Below are positions 8,491 to 16,246 of a DNA stretch of 40,334 nucleotides, in pieces; the stretch's first letter is position 1, and each line of letters begins with the position of its first letter. This stretch comes from Mycobacterium sp. GTDB lineage: Bacteria > Actinomycetota > Actinomycetes > Mycobacteriales > Mycobacteriaceae. The position numbers and the translations under genes were made by a program. The stretch covers positions 1 through 40,334 of the forward strand of contig JARLGS010000638.1 of NCBI GenBank assembly GCA_031292695.1. Reading direction: 5' to 3'. Under the pieces are notes generated by a model. It saw nothing but the letters and a program-made list of their open reading frames with translations, did not search any database and had not been told where the DNA came from.

Positions 8491-10104
8491 ATGTCGACTG
8501 TTTTCAACATCCGAAACATCAAGAAGCCGCAGCTTTCGAAGGCGACGCTGATCATCGGTGCGCTCGTCGTGATCGCGGCGATCGTGCTCGGTTTCTTCGG
8601 CCTGCAGCTGTACCGGAAGCTGACCACCACCACGGTGACGGCGTACTTCCCCGAGGTGCTGGCGCTGTACCCGGGCGACAAGATCCTGATCATGGGGGTC
8701 GAGGTCGGGGCCATCGACTCCATCGAGAACTCCGGCGACAAGATGAAGGTCACCTTCCACTACTCGAGCAAGTACAAGGTGCCGGAGAACGCGTCGGCCT
8801 CGGTGCTGAACCCGAGCCTGGTCGCATCGCGCGTGATCCAGTTGTCGCCGCCCTACACCGGCGGCCCGGTGATGGCAGACGGCGCGACGATCCCGATCGA
8901 GCGCACCCAGATTCCGGTCGAGTACGACGAGCTGCGCAACGAGCTGACCCGTATCCTCGCCGAGCTCGGCCCGACCAAGGAACAGCCCAAGGGTCCGTTC
9001 GGCGACATCATCGAGTCGTTCGCCGATGGCTTCCAGGGCAAGGGCGAGCAGATCAACAAGACCCTAAAGGGTCTGTCCGACGCGGTGACCACGCTGAACC
9101 AGGGGCGCGGCGACTTCTTCCAGGTGATCAAGAGCCTGGCGGTGTTCGTCAACGCGCTGCACAAGAGTGATCAGCAGTTCGTCTCGCTGAACAACGACTT
9201 GGCGTCGTTCACCAACAAGTTCACCAACACCGACACAGAACTGGCCAACGCGATCCAGGACCTCAACAAGGTCCTGGCGACGACGCGCAGCTTCCTGGAC
9301 AAGAACGGTGGCTTGCTGGCCCACGACATCAACGATGTCTCCGAGGCGACGACGGCTGCCCTGCAGCCGGAGCCGCGCGACGGTCTCGAGCGGGCGTTGC
9401 ACGCCTACCCGAACTTCCTGGCCAACTTGGAGAACATCTACTCGCCGGCCACCGGCGGTCTGATCTCCTCGCCCGTGCTGCCGGGAGTCACCAACTTCTC
9501 GAACCCGCTGCAGTTCATCTGTAGCTCGATCCAGGCCGGCAGCCGGTTGGGCTATCAGGATTCCGCGGAACTGTGCGCGGAATACCTGGCGCCGATCATG
9601 GACGCCATCAAGTTCAACTTCCTGCCGTTCGGTATCAACATGGCGACCACCGCCATGACGCTGCCGAAGTTGGTCACCTACTCCGATCCGCGGCTGCAGC
9701 CCCCGGCTGGCTTCAAGGACACCACGGTGCCGGGTGTGTTCTCGCCCGATACCCCGTGGTCGCACGGCCAGCATGAGGCGGGCTGGGTCACGGCTCCGGG
9801 CATGCAGGGGCTGAAGGTCGGGCAGTCCACTCAGGATCTGCTCACCCCGGAGTCGCTAGGTGAGCTCATGGGTGGGCCGGACATCGTCCCGCCGACCGGT
9901 GGCACCAGCATGGCCGGTCCGCCGGACGCCTACAACCAGAGCAGCCCGCTGCCGCCGCCGTGGTACGTGCAGCCGGGGCCGGTGTCACCGCCACTGCCGA
10001 ACAACAACCCGCCCGATCCGAGCCCGATGGGCGCCGGCCCGGCGCCGGGCCCGGCCCCAGCTCCTGCTGGACCTGCCCTGCCTGCAGAAGTTGGAGGCCA
10101 GTGA
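8491..10104 (+). CDS. mce1D: Mce-family lipid-transport protein Mce1D
   Basis: A 537-residue Mce subunit. A short basic N-terminus precedes the membrane anchor (about residues 18-44). The MCE domain covers about 48-135 (LALYPGDKILIMGVEVG) and a helical region about 150-330. The C-terminal domain has two close cysteines (FICSS and ELCAEYL), and a Pro-rich tail starts near 485. The ATG at 8491 lies 10 bases after mce1C. The upstream in-frame start at 8377 would lie inside mce1C and can be discounted. The stop overlaps the start of mce1E. Confidence 0.92.
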   Translation: MSTVFNIRNIKKPQLSKATLIIGALVVIAAIVLGFFGLQLYRKLTTTTVTAYFPEVLALYPGDKILIMGVEVGAIDSIENSGDKMKVTFHYSSKYKVPENASASVLNPSLVASRVIQLSPPYTGGPVMADGATIPIERTQIPVEYDELRNELTRILAELGPTKEQPKGPFGDIIESFADGFQGKGEQINKTLKGLSDAVTTLNQGRGDFFQVIKSLAVFVNALHKSDQQFVSLNNDLASFTNKFTNTDTELANAIQDLNKVLATTRSFLDKNGGLLAHDINDVSEATTAALQPEPRDGLERALHAYPNFLANLENIYSPATGGLISSPVLPGVTNFSNPLQFICSSIQAGSRLGYQDSAELCAEYLAPIMDAIKFNFLPFGINMATTAMTLPKLVTYSDPRLQPPAGFKDTTVPGVFSPDTPWSHGQHEAGWVTAPGMQGLKVGQSTQDLLTPESLGELMGGPDIVPPTGGTSMAGPPDAYNQSSPLPPPWYVQPGPVSPPLPNNNPPDPSPMGAGPAPGPAPAPAGPALPAEVGGQ

Positions 10105-11270
10105 TGAGTGCGGCGATGGATACCAAGCCGCGGCGCTGGGCGCGTAACGCCCGTCGCGCGGGAGCGGTTGCGGCCGCCGCGCTGGTACTGAGCTCCTGCG
10201 GCTGGCGCGGCATTGCCAACGTGCCGCTGCCGGGTGGTCCGGGCACCGTGGACGGCCACTCGACGATCTACATCCAGATGCCGGAGACGCTGGGCCTCAA
10301 CGCCAACAGCCGGGTCCGGGTGGCTGACGTGTTCGTCGGCCGGGTGCGCGCGATCGAGCTGAGGAACTGGGTTCCGACGCTGACCGTGGACCTGAACCCG
10401 GGCATCCACCTGCCGCGCAACGTGCTGGCCAAGATCGGCCAGACCAGCCTTCTGGGGTCGCAGCACGTCGAGTTGGACCAGCCGCCGGACCCGTCGTCGG
10501 AGCCGCTGCGCAACGGCGACACCATCGAGCTGAAGAACTCGTCGGCCTTCCCGACCATCGAGCGGACGCTGGCCGGTATCTCCGGCATCCTGACCGGCGG
10601 CGGTGTGCCGAACATCGAGAAGATCCAGTCCGAGGTCTACAACATCCTCAACGGGCGCGCGGATCAGATCAAAGAGTTCCTGCACCGGTTGGACACTTTC
10701 ACCGACCAGATCAACCAGCAGCGTGACGACATCACGCGGGCGATCCAGTCGAGCGACAAGCTGCTGACGGTCGTCGCCAACCGCAACGACACGCTGGACC
10801 GGGTGCTGACCGAGTTCCCGCCGCTGATCGAGCACTTCGACAAGACCCAGGACCTGTTCTCCAACGCGGTGCTGGCGCTGGGCCGGTTGTCGAAGGCCGC
10901 CGACACCACGCTGACGGGCAGCAACGCGAACCTGCACACCAACCTGGCGACGTTGCAACGGGCGCTCAAGCAGATCGCCAAGACCGCACCGAACCTGGTG
11001 CCGGCCATGAAGCTGCTGTTCACGCTGCCGTTCCCGATCGACAACATCCCGAAGGTCATCCGCGGCGACTACATGAACATCTCGCTGCATCTCGACCTGA
11101 CCTTGAGCGCGATCGACAACGGCATCCTGACCGGAACCGGGCTGTCGGGCATGGCCCGGGCGCTGGAGCAGTCCTGGGGCCGCGACCCGGCGACGATGAT
11201 CCCGGACGTCAGGTTCACCCCGAATCCGGCCACCGCGCCGGGCGGTCCCCGAGTGGAGAGGGGGTACTGA
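10104..11270 (+). CDS. mce1E: Mce-family lipoprotein Mce1E (LprK)
   Basis: A 388-residue Mce subunit with a lipoprotein signal. A basic N-terminus and hydrophobic stretch end in the lipobox LSSC (Cys about residue 33), so the mature protein should be lipidated at the outer face of the membrane. The MCE domain follows at about 53-130 (GLNANSRVRVADVFVGRV), then a helical region to about 330. One lipoprotein subunit per Mce complex, always at position E, is the family rule. The ATG at 10104 overlaps the mce1D stop; GTG at 10101 is an alternative that adds one residue. Confidence 0.92.
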   Translation: MSAAMDTKPRRWARNARRAGAVAAAALVLSSCGWRGIANVPLPGGPGTVDGHSTIYIQMPETLGLNANSRVRVADVFVGRVRAIELRNWVPTLTVDLNPGIHLPRNVLAKIGQTSLLGSQHVELDQPPDPSSEPLRNGDTIELKNSSAFPTIERTLAGISGILTGGGVPNIEKIQSEVYNILNGRADQIKEFLHRLDTFTDQINQQRDDITRAIQSSDKLLTVVANRNDTLDRVLTEFPPLIEHFDKTQDLFSNAVLALGRLSKAADTTLTGSNANLHTNLATLQRALKQIAKTAPNLVPAMKLLFTLPFPIDNIPKVIRGDYMNISLHLDLTLSAIDNGILTGTGLSGMARALEQSWGRDPATMIPDVRFTPNPATAPGGPRVERGY

Positions 11271-11273
11271 GCG

Positions 11274-12830
11274 ATGCTGACCCGCTTCTTGAAGATCCAG
11301 CTGGTGATCTTCAGCATCCTGACGGTGGCCGGCCTGGTTGGCCTGTCCCTGATCTACCTGCAACTGCCGACCTACCTCGGAGTGGGCATGTATCGGCTGT
11401 ATGCCGACCTGCCCAACTCCGCCGGTCTGTACAAGACCGCCAACGTCACCTACCGCGGTACCACGGTGGGCAAGGTGCTGGCGGTGGAGCCGACCGTGGC
11501 CGGGGCTCGGGTCACCATGGACATCAACAACGATCTGAAGGTCCCTGTCGACGCTGAGGCCAATGTGCACTCGGTGTCGGCGGTCGGTGAACAGTTCATC
11601 GACCTGGTGTCGCCGAATCAGCCCAACCAGTACTTCGCTCCTGGGCAGACCATCACCAAGGGCTCGGTGCCCAAGGAAGTCGGCCCTGCGCTGGACGCCG
11701 CCGAGAATGGGTTGAAGGCGCTGCCCAAGGAGAAGATCGGGGCGCTGCTCGACTACACCTCGCAAGCCATCGGTGGACTCGGCCCGTCGCTGCAGCACCT
11801 GGTGGACGGCACCCAAGCCCTCGCCGGTGACTTCAAGACGAATCTCGGTTCGGTTGACGATATCGTCGAGAACTCCGCGCCGATCATCGACAGCCAGGTC
11901 AAGTCCGGCGACGCGATCCAGCGGTGGTCCAGGAATCTGAACGTGCTGGCCGGCGAGTCGGCTCAGCAGGATGCCGCGCTGCGCGGCGCCATCCAGCAGG
12001 CCGCACCCACGGCTGATCAGCTGAATGCCGTGTTCGGCCAGGTTCGGGACGCGCTGCCGCAGTCGCTGGCGAACGTCGAGATCGTGCTGGACATGTTGAA
12101 GCGGTACAACAAGGGCCTCGAGCAGATGCTGGTGGTCCTGCCCATGGCCGGCCCGATCGTCGATTCGCTTACTGCGGTGTACACCAACGAGCTGCCGATC
12201 CAGCTTGCGCTCGGCATCAACCAGCCGCCGCCGTGTCTGACGGGCTTCCTGCCGGCGTCGAAGTGGCGGTCCCCGGCGGACACCTCGACTGCGCCGCTGG
12301 AGTCGGGCCTGTACTGCAAGATCCCGAAGGACGCCCAGAACACGGTCCGCGGTTCGCGGAACCTCCCGTGTGTCGACGTGCCGGGCAAGCGCGCGGCCAG
12401 CCCGGACGAATGCCGGGACAACAAGCCGTACGAGCCGTTGGGCACCAACCCGTGGTACGGCAATCCGGACCAGGTCCTGAACTGCCCGGCTCCGGCCGCG
12501 CGTTGTGATCAACCGGTCGATCCTGGCAGGGTGATCCCCGCGCCGTCGATCAACAACGGCATGAACCCGTTGCCCGCCAACATGCTGCCGCCGCCGGCGC
12601 GCGCGTCTGCGCCGTCCAGTGACCCGATCAGTGCACCGGGCCAGGGCACCGTCGCCTGCAGTGGACAGCAGCCCAACCCGTGCATCTACACTCCGGCAGA
12701 AGGAGCGTCGGCCACCTACAACCCGGAGAGCGGTCAGGTGGTCGGGCCCAACGGCGTGAAGTACTCGGTCAGCAACTCGAGCAACACAGGAGACGACGGA
12801 TGGAAGGAGATGCTGGCACCAGCCAGCTGA
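11274..12830 (+). CDS. mce1F: Mce-family lipid-transport protein Mce1F
   Basis: A 518-residue Mce subunit, last of the six. The membrane anchor is near residues 9-31, the MCE domain near 40-120 (AGLYKTANVTYRGTTVGKV), and the helical shaft near 135-300. A cysteine-rich C-terminal domain (about 320-420, with CLTG, LYCK, LPCVD and DECRD) is likely disulphide-bonded. A Pro-rich tail with another cysteine pair (VACSGQQPNPC) ends the protein. It starts 3 bases after mce1E. The 3' end overlaps mam1A by about 30 bases. Confidence 0.92.
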   Translation: MLTRFLKIQLVIFSILTVAGLVGLSLIYLQLPTYLGVGMYRLYADLPNSAGLYKTANVTYRGTTVGKVLAVEPTVAGARVTMDINNDLKVPVDAEANVHSVSAVGEQFIDLVSPNQPNQYFAPGQTITKGSVPKEVGPALDAAENGLKALPKEKIGALLDYTSQAIGGLGPSLQHLVDGTQALAGDFKTNLGSVDDIVENSAPIIDSQVKSGDAIQRWSRNLNVLAGESAQQDAALRGAIQQAAPTADQLNAVFGQVRDALPQSLANVEIVLDMLKRYNKGLEQMLVVLPMAGPIVDSLTAVYTNELPIQLALGINQPPPCLTGFLPASKWRSPADTSTAPLESGLYCKIPKDAQNTVRGSRNLPCVDVPGKRAASPDECRDNKPYEPLGTNPWYGNPDQVLNCPAPAARCDQPVDPGRVIPAPSINNGMNPLPANMLPPPARASAPSSDPISAPGQGTVACSGQQPNPCIYTPAEGASATYNPESGQVVGPNGVKYSVSNSSNTGDDGWKEMLAPAS

Positions 12831-13447
12831 ACCCCACCGATGAACACGACGTCACGTCGCAGGACGTAGTGACGACGGAACTGTCTTCCGAGGAGTCGAT
12901 CGAGAATCCCGGCGAGGTATCAGGCAACTCCGACGGTGCGCAGGGCCCTGCCCGGATCGGGCGGGGCATTGCGCTGACCGTGTGCGTGGTGCTGGTCGTG
13001 CTTGCCGCAGCCGTCGGGACCGGTGGCTACTTCGCACTGCGGTCGCATCGGCAGAGCCAGGCGCTCGCCGCGAACGAGGCCGCCGCCATGAAGGCGGCCA
13101 AGGACTGCGTCACCGTCAGTCAGGCGCCGGACACCTCGGCGATGATCGCCGCGCAGACCAAGATCATCGAATGCGCGACCGGCGCTTACGCCGCGCAGGC
13201 GTCGTTCATGAGCGGGATCACGTTGGACGCCTACAAGGCGGCGAACGTGCAGGTAGCGGTCTCGTCGATGCGTGCCGCCGTCGAGAAACGCAACCCCGAT
13301 GGGTCGATCGACGTCCTGGTTGCGCTGCGGGTGAAGATCACGAACAGCGCGGAGAAGGACAAGCAGGTCGATTACCGGATGCGGGCCGAGATGGCGCCCG
13401 TGGACGGGACCTACAAGGTGTCGAAGCTCGACCAGGTCACCTCGTGA
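12800..13447 (+). CDS. mam1A: Mce-associated membrane protein Mam1A
   Basis: A 215-residue protein with a long acidic cytoplasmic N-terminus, one membrane helix (about residues 55-77) and an extracytoplasmic domain of the Mce-associated (SnoaL/NTF2-like) type. The layout matches Mtb Rv0175. Mam proteins are thought to stabilise or assemble Mce complexes; their molecular role is not settled. The ATG at 12800 lies inside the end of mce1F in another frame. Upstream in-frame starts would add an arginine-rich leader that looks like out-of-frame mce1F translation. The stop overlaps mam1B as GTGA. Confidence 0.85.
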   Translation: MEGDAGTSQLNPTDEHDVTSQDVVTTELSSEESIENPGEVSGNSDGAQGPARIGRGIALTVCVVLVVLAAAVGTGGYFALRSHRQSQALAANEAAAMKAAKDCVTVSQAPDTSAMIAAQTKIIECATGAYAAQASFMSGITLDAYKAANVQVAVSSMRAAVEKRNPDGSIDVLVALRVKITNSAEKDKQVDYRMRAEMAPVDGTYKVSKLDQVTS

Positions 13448-14427
13448 CGGTGAGTTCTGAGACGCCGAACATCGAATCCACCAGTGCTGTGAGTGCCGAG
13501 TCGGTCGATTCCGGTTCGATGCCCGTGCTGGCCTCGTGGCCGGCCCGGGCCGGCGCCTTTGCCCTGGACATGCTGCTGCCGCTGGCGGTCATCGCGGTGA
13601 TGGTGTTGCTGGGCTACACGGGCCGAAGCAGCTGGCTGCTGTGGGTGTACGCAGCGACGGCAACGCTGGCCGCAGCGGCGGTCATGGCGAACCGGTGGCT
13701 GCTGCCCTCGATGACCGGGTGGAGCCTCGGGCGCTCACTGTTCAACATCCGGGTAGAGCGGGCGGCCGGCGCCCCGGCAGGTATGGGCCGGCTGATGCTG
13801 CGCGATCTGGCGCACCTGCTGTATACTGCCGCCGTGCTGTTGGGGTGGTTGTGGCCGCTCTGGGACGAGCGGCACCGCACCTTCGCGGATCTGTTGCTGC
13901 ACACCGAAGTTCGCGTCGTGCCCGCGCCGGAACGGGACCCCCGACGGCAGGCCGGGCAGGTATTGGTGGCAGCCGCGTTGATCTGTGTGGCGGCGGTGGG
14001 GCTGAGCTACGGCGTCCAGTACCGCCACAATCGGGCAATTGACCAGGCCCGCCACCAGATTTCCGAGCAGGGCCCGAAGATGGTCGAGCAGATCCTGAGC
14101 TATGGCGTCGACAGCTACAAGGATGATTTCAAGCGGGCTCAGACCTTGGTGACCGACAGCTATCGCGACGAGTTGGTCAAGCAGCAGCAAGCGGTGGGTA
14201 AGAAGCCGACGACCAATCAGTACTACGCAGTGAGTAGTGCGGTGTTGAGTGCCGACACCGACCGCGCGTCGATGTTGATCGCGTTGCAGGGGCAGCGCGG
14301 CGTCGACGTGAACTCGCTGCGATTCATCACCGCGACCGTCCGGGTCGACTTCGTCAAGGCGAGCGACGGCCGGTGGCAGTTGTCGAGCCTGACGGTGCTG
14401 AAACGTCCGCAGGGAGGGCGCTCATGA
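13444..14427 (+). CDS. mam1B: RDD-domain Mce-associated membrane protein Mam1B
   Basis: A 327-residue protein joining two parts. The N-terminal half is an RDD membrane domain (about residues 30-155) with Arg/Asp signatures in WPARAGAFALDMLLP and an Asp-Glu pair in WDERHRTFADLL. After a third hydrophobic helix (about 178-198), the C-terminal half resembles the extracytoplasmic Mce-associated domain of the other Mam proteins. Mtb Rv0176 has the same fusion. The start is GTG at 13444, overlapping the mam1A stop by 4 bases. RDD domains occur in transport-related membrane proteins, but the function here is not established. Confidence 0.87.
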   Translation: MTVSSETPNIESTSAVSAESVDSGSMPVLASWPARAGAFALDMLLPLAVIAVMVLLGYTGRSSWLLWVYAATATLAAAAVMANRWLLPSMTGWSLGRSLFNIRVERAAGAPAGMGRLMLRDLAHLLYTAAVLLGWLWPLWDERHRTFADLLLHTEVRVVPAPERDPRRQAGQVLVAAALICVAAVGLSYGVQYRHNRAIDQARHQISEQGPKMVEQILSYGVDSYKDDFKRAQTLVTDSYRDELVKQQQAVGKKPTTNQYYAVSSAVLSADTDRASMLIALQGQRGVDVNSLRFITATVRVDFVKASDGRWQLSSLTVLKRPQGGRS

Positions 14428-14987
14428 GCCCGCGCCGCAGAGTTGATTCTGCCGAGCGCTACGTCGACGACGAGTACTTCAAGGACGTCGAGTCGGCACC
14501 GCGGCGGTGGGGTCTGGCGGTGATTGCATGCCTCGCAACGCTATTGGTGCTCGCCGCGGTCGGCGCCAGCTCGTACCTGCTGGTCCAGCATGAGCGGGAC
14601 GTGACCAGCCAGGCGAAGTCAGCGGCGGTGCTGGGGTACGTGGAGGAGTTCATGAAGGGCTTCACCGCGGTGGATCCGTTCCACGCCAACAACTATGTGG
14701 ACCGGATCGCGGGCCAGGCCACAGGCCAGTTCGCCAAGCAGTTCAAGGACAAGAAGAATGACATCGTCCTGCAGGTGGCGCGAGCGCAGCCGGCGCAGGG
14801 GACGGTCGAGGCCGCAGGCGTCCAGCGGTGGAACGACGATGGCAGCGCGGACGTGCTGATCGCCATGAAACTGACCACGACGACGCCGGATGGCAAGTCG
14901 GCCGTGGAGAGCGGAACCCGTTGGGTGATAACGGCCGCGCAGGAAGGACAACAGTGGAAGATCAGCCGCATGAATCCGGTGATATGA
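14424..14987 (+). CDS. mam1C: Mce-associated membrane protein Mam1C
   Basis: A 187-residue single-pass protein with a short charged cytoplasmic N-terminus, a membrane helix at about residues 30-54, and an extracytoplasmic Mce-associated domain ending in a WKISRMNPVI-like strand. It corresponds to Mtb Rv0177 by order and layout. The ATG at 14424 overlaps the mam1B stop (ATGA), so the genes are coupled. The topology repeats that of Mam1A and Mam1D, suggesting duplicated subunits that may form a heteromer around the Mce complex. Confidence 0.85.
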   Translation: MSPRRRVDSAERYVDDEYFKDVESAPRRWGLAVIACLATLLVLAAVGASSYLLVQHERDVTSQAKSAAVLGYVEEFMKGFTAVDPFHANNYVDRIAGQATGQFAKQFKDKKNDIVLQVARAQPAQGTVEAAGVQRWNDDGSADVLIAMKLTTTTPDGKSAVESGTRWVITAAQEGQQWKISRMNPVI

Positions 14988-15814
14988 CCCCGGGGGAGTC
15001 TGCGGCCGAGGCTCCGCAGGGCAAGGCCGCCCGGCGCAGGCATCGTCTGCCCCGGCATAACGTCGCCAATGTTGTTGCGCCGCAGGCTGATGCCGCCGGC
15101 GATATCGACGAGCCGGCGTCCGTCGAGTCGCCTGAGAAGCCGGCGCCGGAGGTTGCCGGCGACGCCGGGGCCGAAGCGGAAACCGTTGCTGTCGACGATG
15201 ATCCGGCCGCACCCGATGATTCGGCGGCAGCCGAGGCCGAGACCGAGGCGGCCGTGGACGCGGCCACTACGGTACCGGTGACGCTGGTGCCGCACCGCCC
15301 GGTCGGGCGAAAGCTGTTGGCCGCCAGCGTGATTGCGGGGGCATTGTTCGTCGGTGCCTGGGCCTTCGCCGGTGCGGTCGTGCAGCCCTATCTGGCCGAT
15401 CGCGCCCTGGTGCAGATCAAATTCGAGGTGGCCAAAACCGCATCCGCCGCGGTGACCACGCTGTGGTCCTACACGCCCGACGACATGGACAAGTTGGGGG
15501 ACCGGTCACAACAGTATTTGTCCGGCGGGTTCGCCGATGAATACCGCAAGTTCGTCGACTCCATCGTGGCCAGCAACAAGCAGGCGCAGATCACCAGCCA
15601 GACCAAGGTGATGGGTGCGGCGGTGGAGAGCATCAGTGCAAACGAGGCCGCCGTCATCGTCTACACGAACTCGGTGGCGACCAGCCCGCTGACCAAAGGC
15701 ATTCCGTCGTTGCGGTACCAGTCTTATCGGTTGGTAATGAAGCGGCACGACGCCGATTGGAAGGTCGGGCAGATGACCTTGCTGACCAAACTGGACCTCA
15801 CGCCGCAGCTGTAG
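14954..15814 (+). CDS. mam1D: Mce-associated membrane protein Mam1D
   Basis: A 286-residue protein with an unusually long N-terminal region rich in Ala, Glu, Asp and Pro (to about residue 110). One membrane helix (about 120-142) and the extracytoplasmic Mce-associated domain follow. It corresponds to Mtb Rv0178. The GTG at 14954 is preferred because AGGAAGGA at 14941-14948 sits 5 bases upstream. The alternative ATG at 14984 forms a neat ATGA overlap with mam1C but has no ribosome site. It is the last gene of the mce1 operon and is followed by a hairpin at 15830. Confidence 0.85.
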   Translation: MEDQPHESGDMTPGESAAEAPQGKAARRRHRLPRHNVANVVAPQADAAGDIDEPASVESPEKPAPEVAGDAGAEAETVAVDDDPAAPDDSAAAEAETEAAVDAATTVPVTLVPHRPVGRKLLAASVIAGALFVGAWAFAGAVVQPYLADRALVQIKFEVAKTASAAVTTLWSYTPDDMDKLGDRSQQYLSGGFADEYRKFVDSIVASNKQAQITSQTKVMGAAVESISANEAAVIVYTNSVATSPLTKGIPSLRYQSYRLVMKRHDADWKVGQMTLLTKLDLTPQL

Positions 15815-16246
15815 TTGCCTCGGGGACGCCCGTCGCCTGTTCGTTGGTGGCGACGGAATTTAGCTGTGGGCACACTGTGGGCTATCTGAATGCCGTCCTT
15901 GTCGGTGAGGTGCCGAGGCTCGGGTAGCAGGTGTTGCGTAGCGGCATGACGTGAATCACTGTGGGGCTGCGGCCGGTTGTGGATCACGTCCGCTGACAAC
16001 AAGCGTCTTCGGTCGGAGTTCGACCCGCGCCAGAGCTTCAGGACGGGGCAGCTAGCAAACTATTTACAGAACGTAGAAATTTGCTGAATTTGCCCTCCGT
16101 GTGCAGTGTCGACGGATTGGCGAAGTGGGCGCGACCGTGCGTCGAAAATCGACATATCAGCAGGTCAAGAATTTACTTAGGCGATCATGAGGTAACGTGT
16201 CCGTCCAGTTGGCGGCAGATCGTTGATGGCTGAAGGGGCGGGGCAG
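15815..16246. other. Intergenic region after the mce1 operon
   Basis: This 432-bp stretch has no convincing gene. It holds a terminator-like hairpin at 15830-15856. Around 16060-16200 the composition becomes clearly more AT-rich, as expected for promoter DNA of the next gene, but I could not pick one -35/-10 pair with confidence. GAAGGGG at 16232-16238 is a ribosome-binding site for the ATG at 16247. Confidence 0.6.
15830..15856 (+). terminator. Terminator-like hairpin after mam1D
   Basis: CCGTCGCC (15830-15837) and GGCGACGG (15849-15856) form a perfect 8-bp stem with an 11-base loop, followed by AATTT. It begins 15 bases after the mam1D stop. It lacks the long U-run of a classical terminator, as is common in mycobacteria. 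Confidence 0.6.

Noticed and set aside
9930..12512. An 860-codon open frame on the minus strand across mce1D-mce1F
   Set aside because: It is antisense to three well-supported Mce genes. Its Arg/Gln/Val/Asp-rich protein is typical of reverse reading of GC-rich codons, and no domain is visible.
15724..16002. 92-codon minus-strand frame after mam1D
   Set aside because: Overlaps the end of mam1D and the terminator hairpin, with no domain and poor coding bias.
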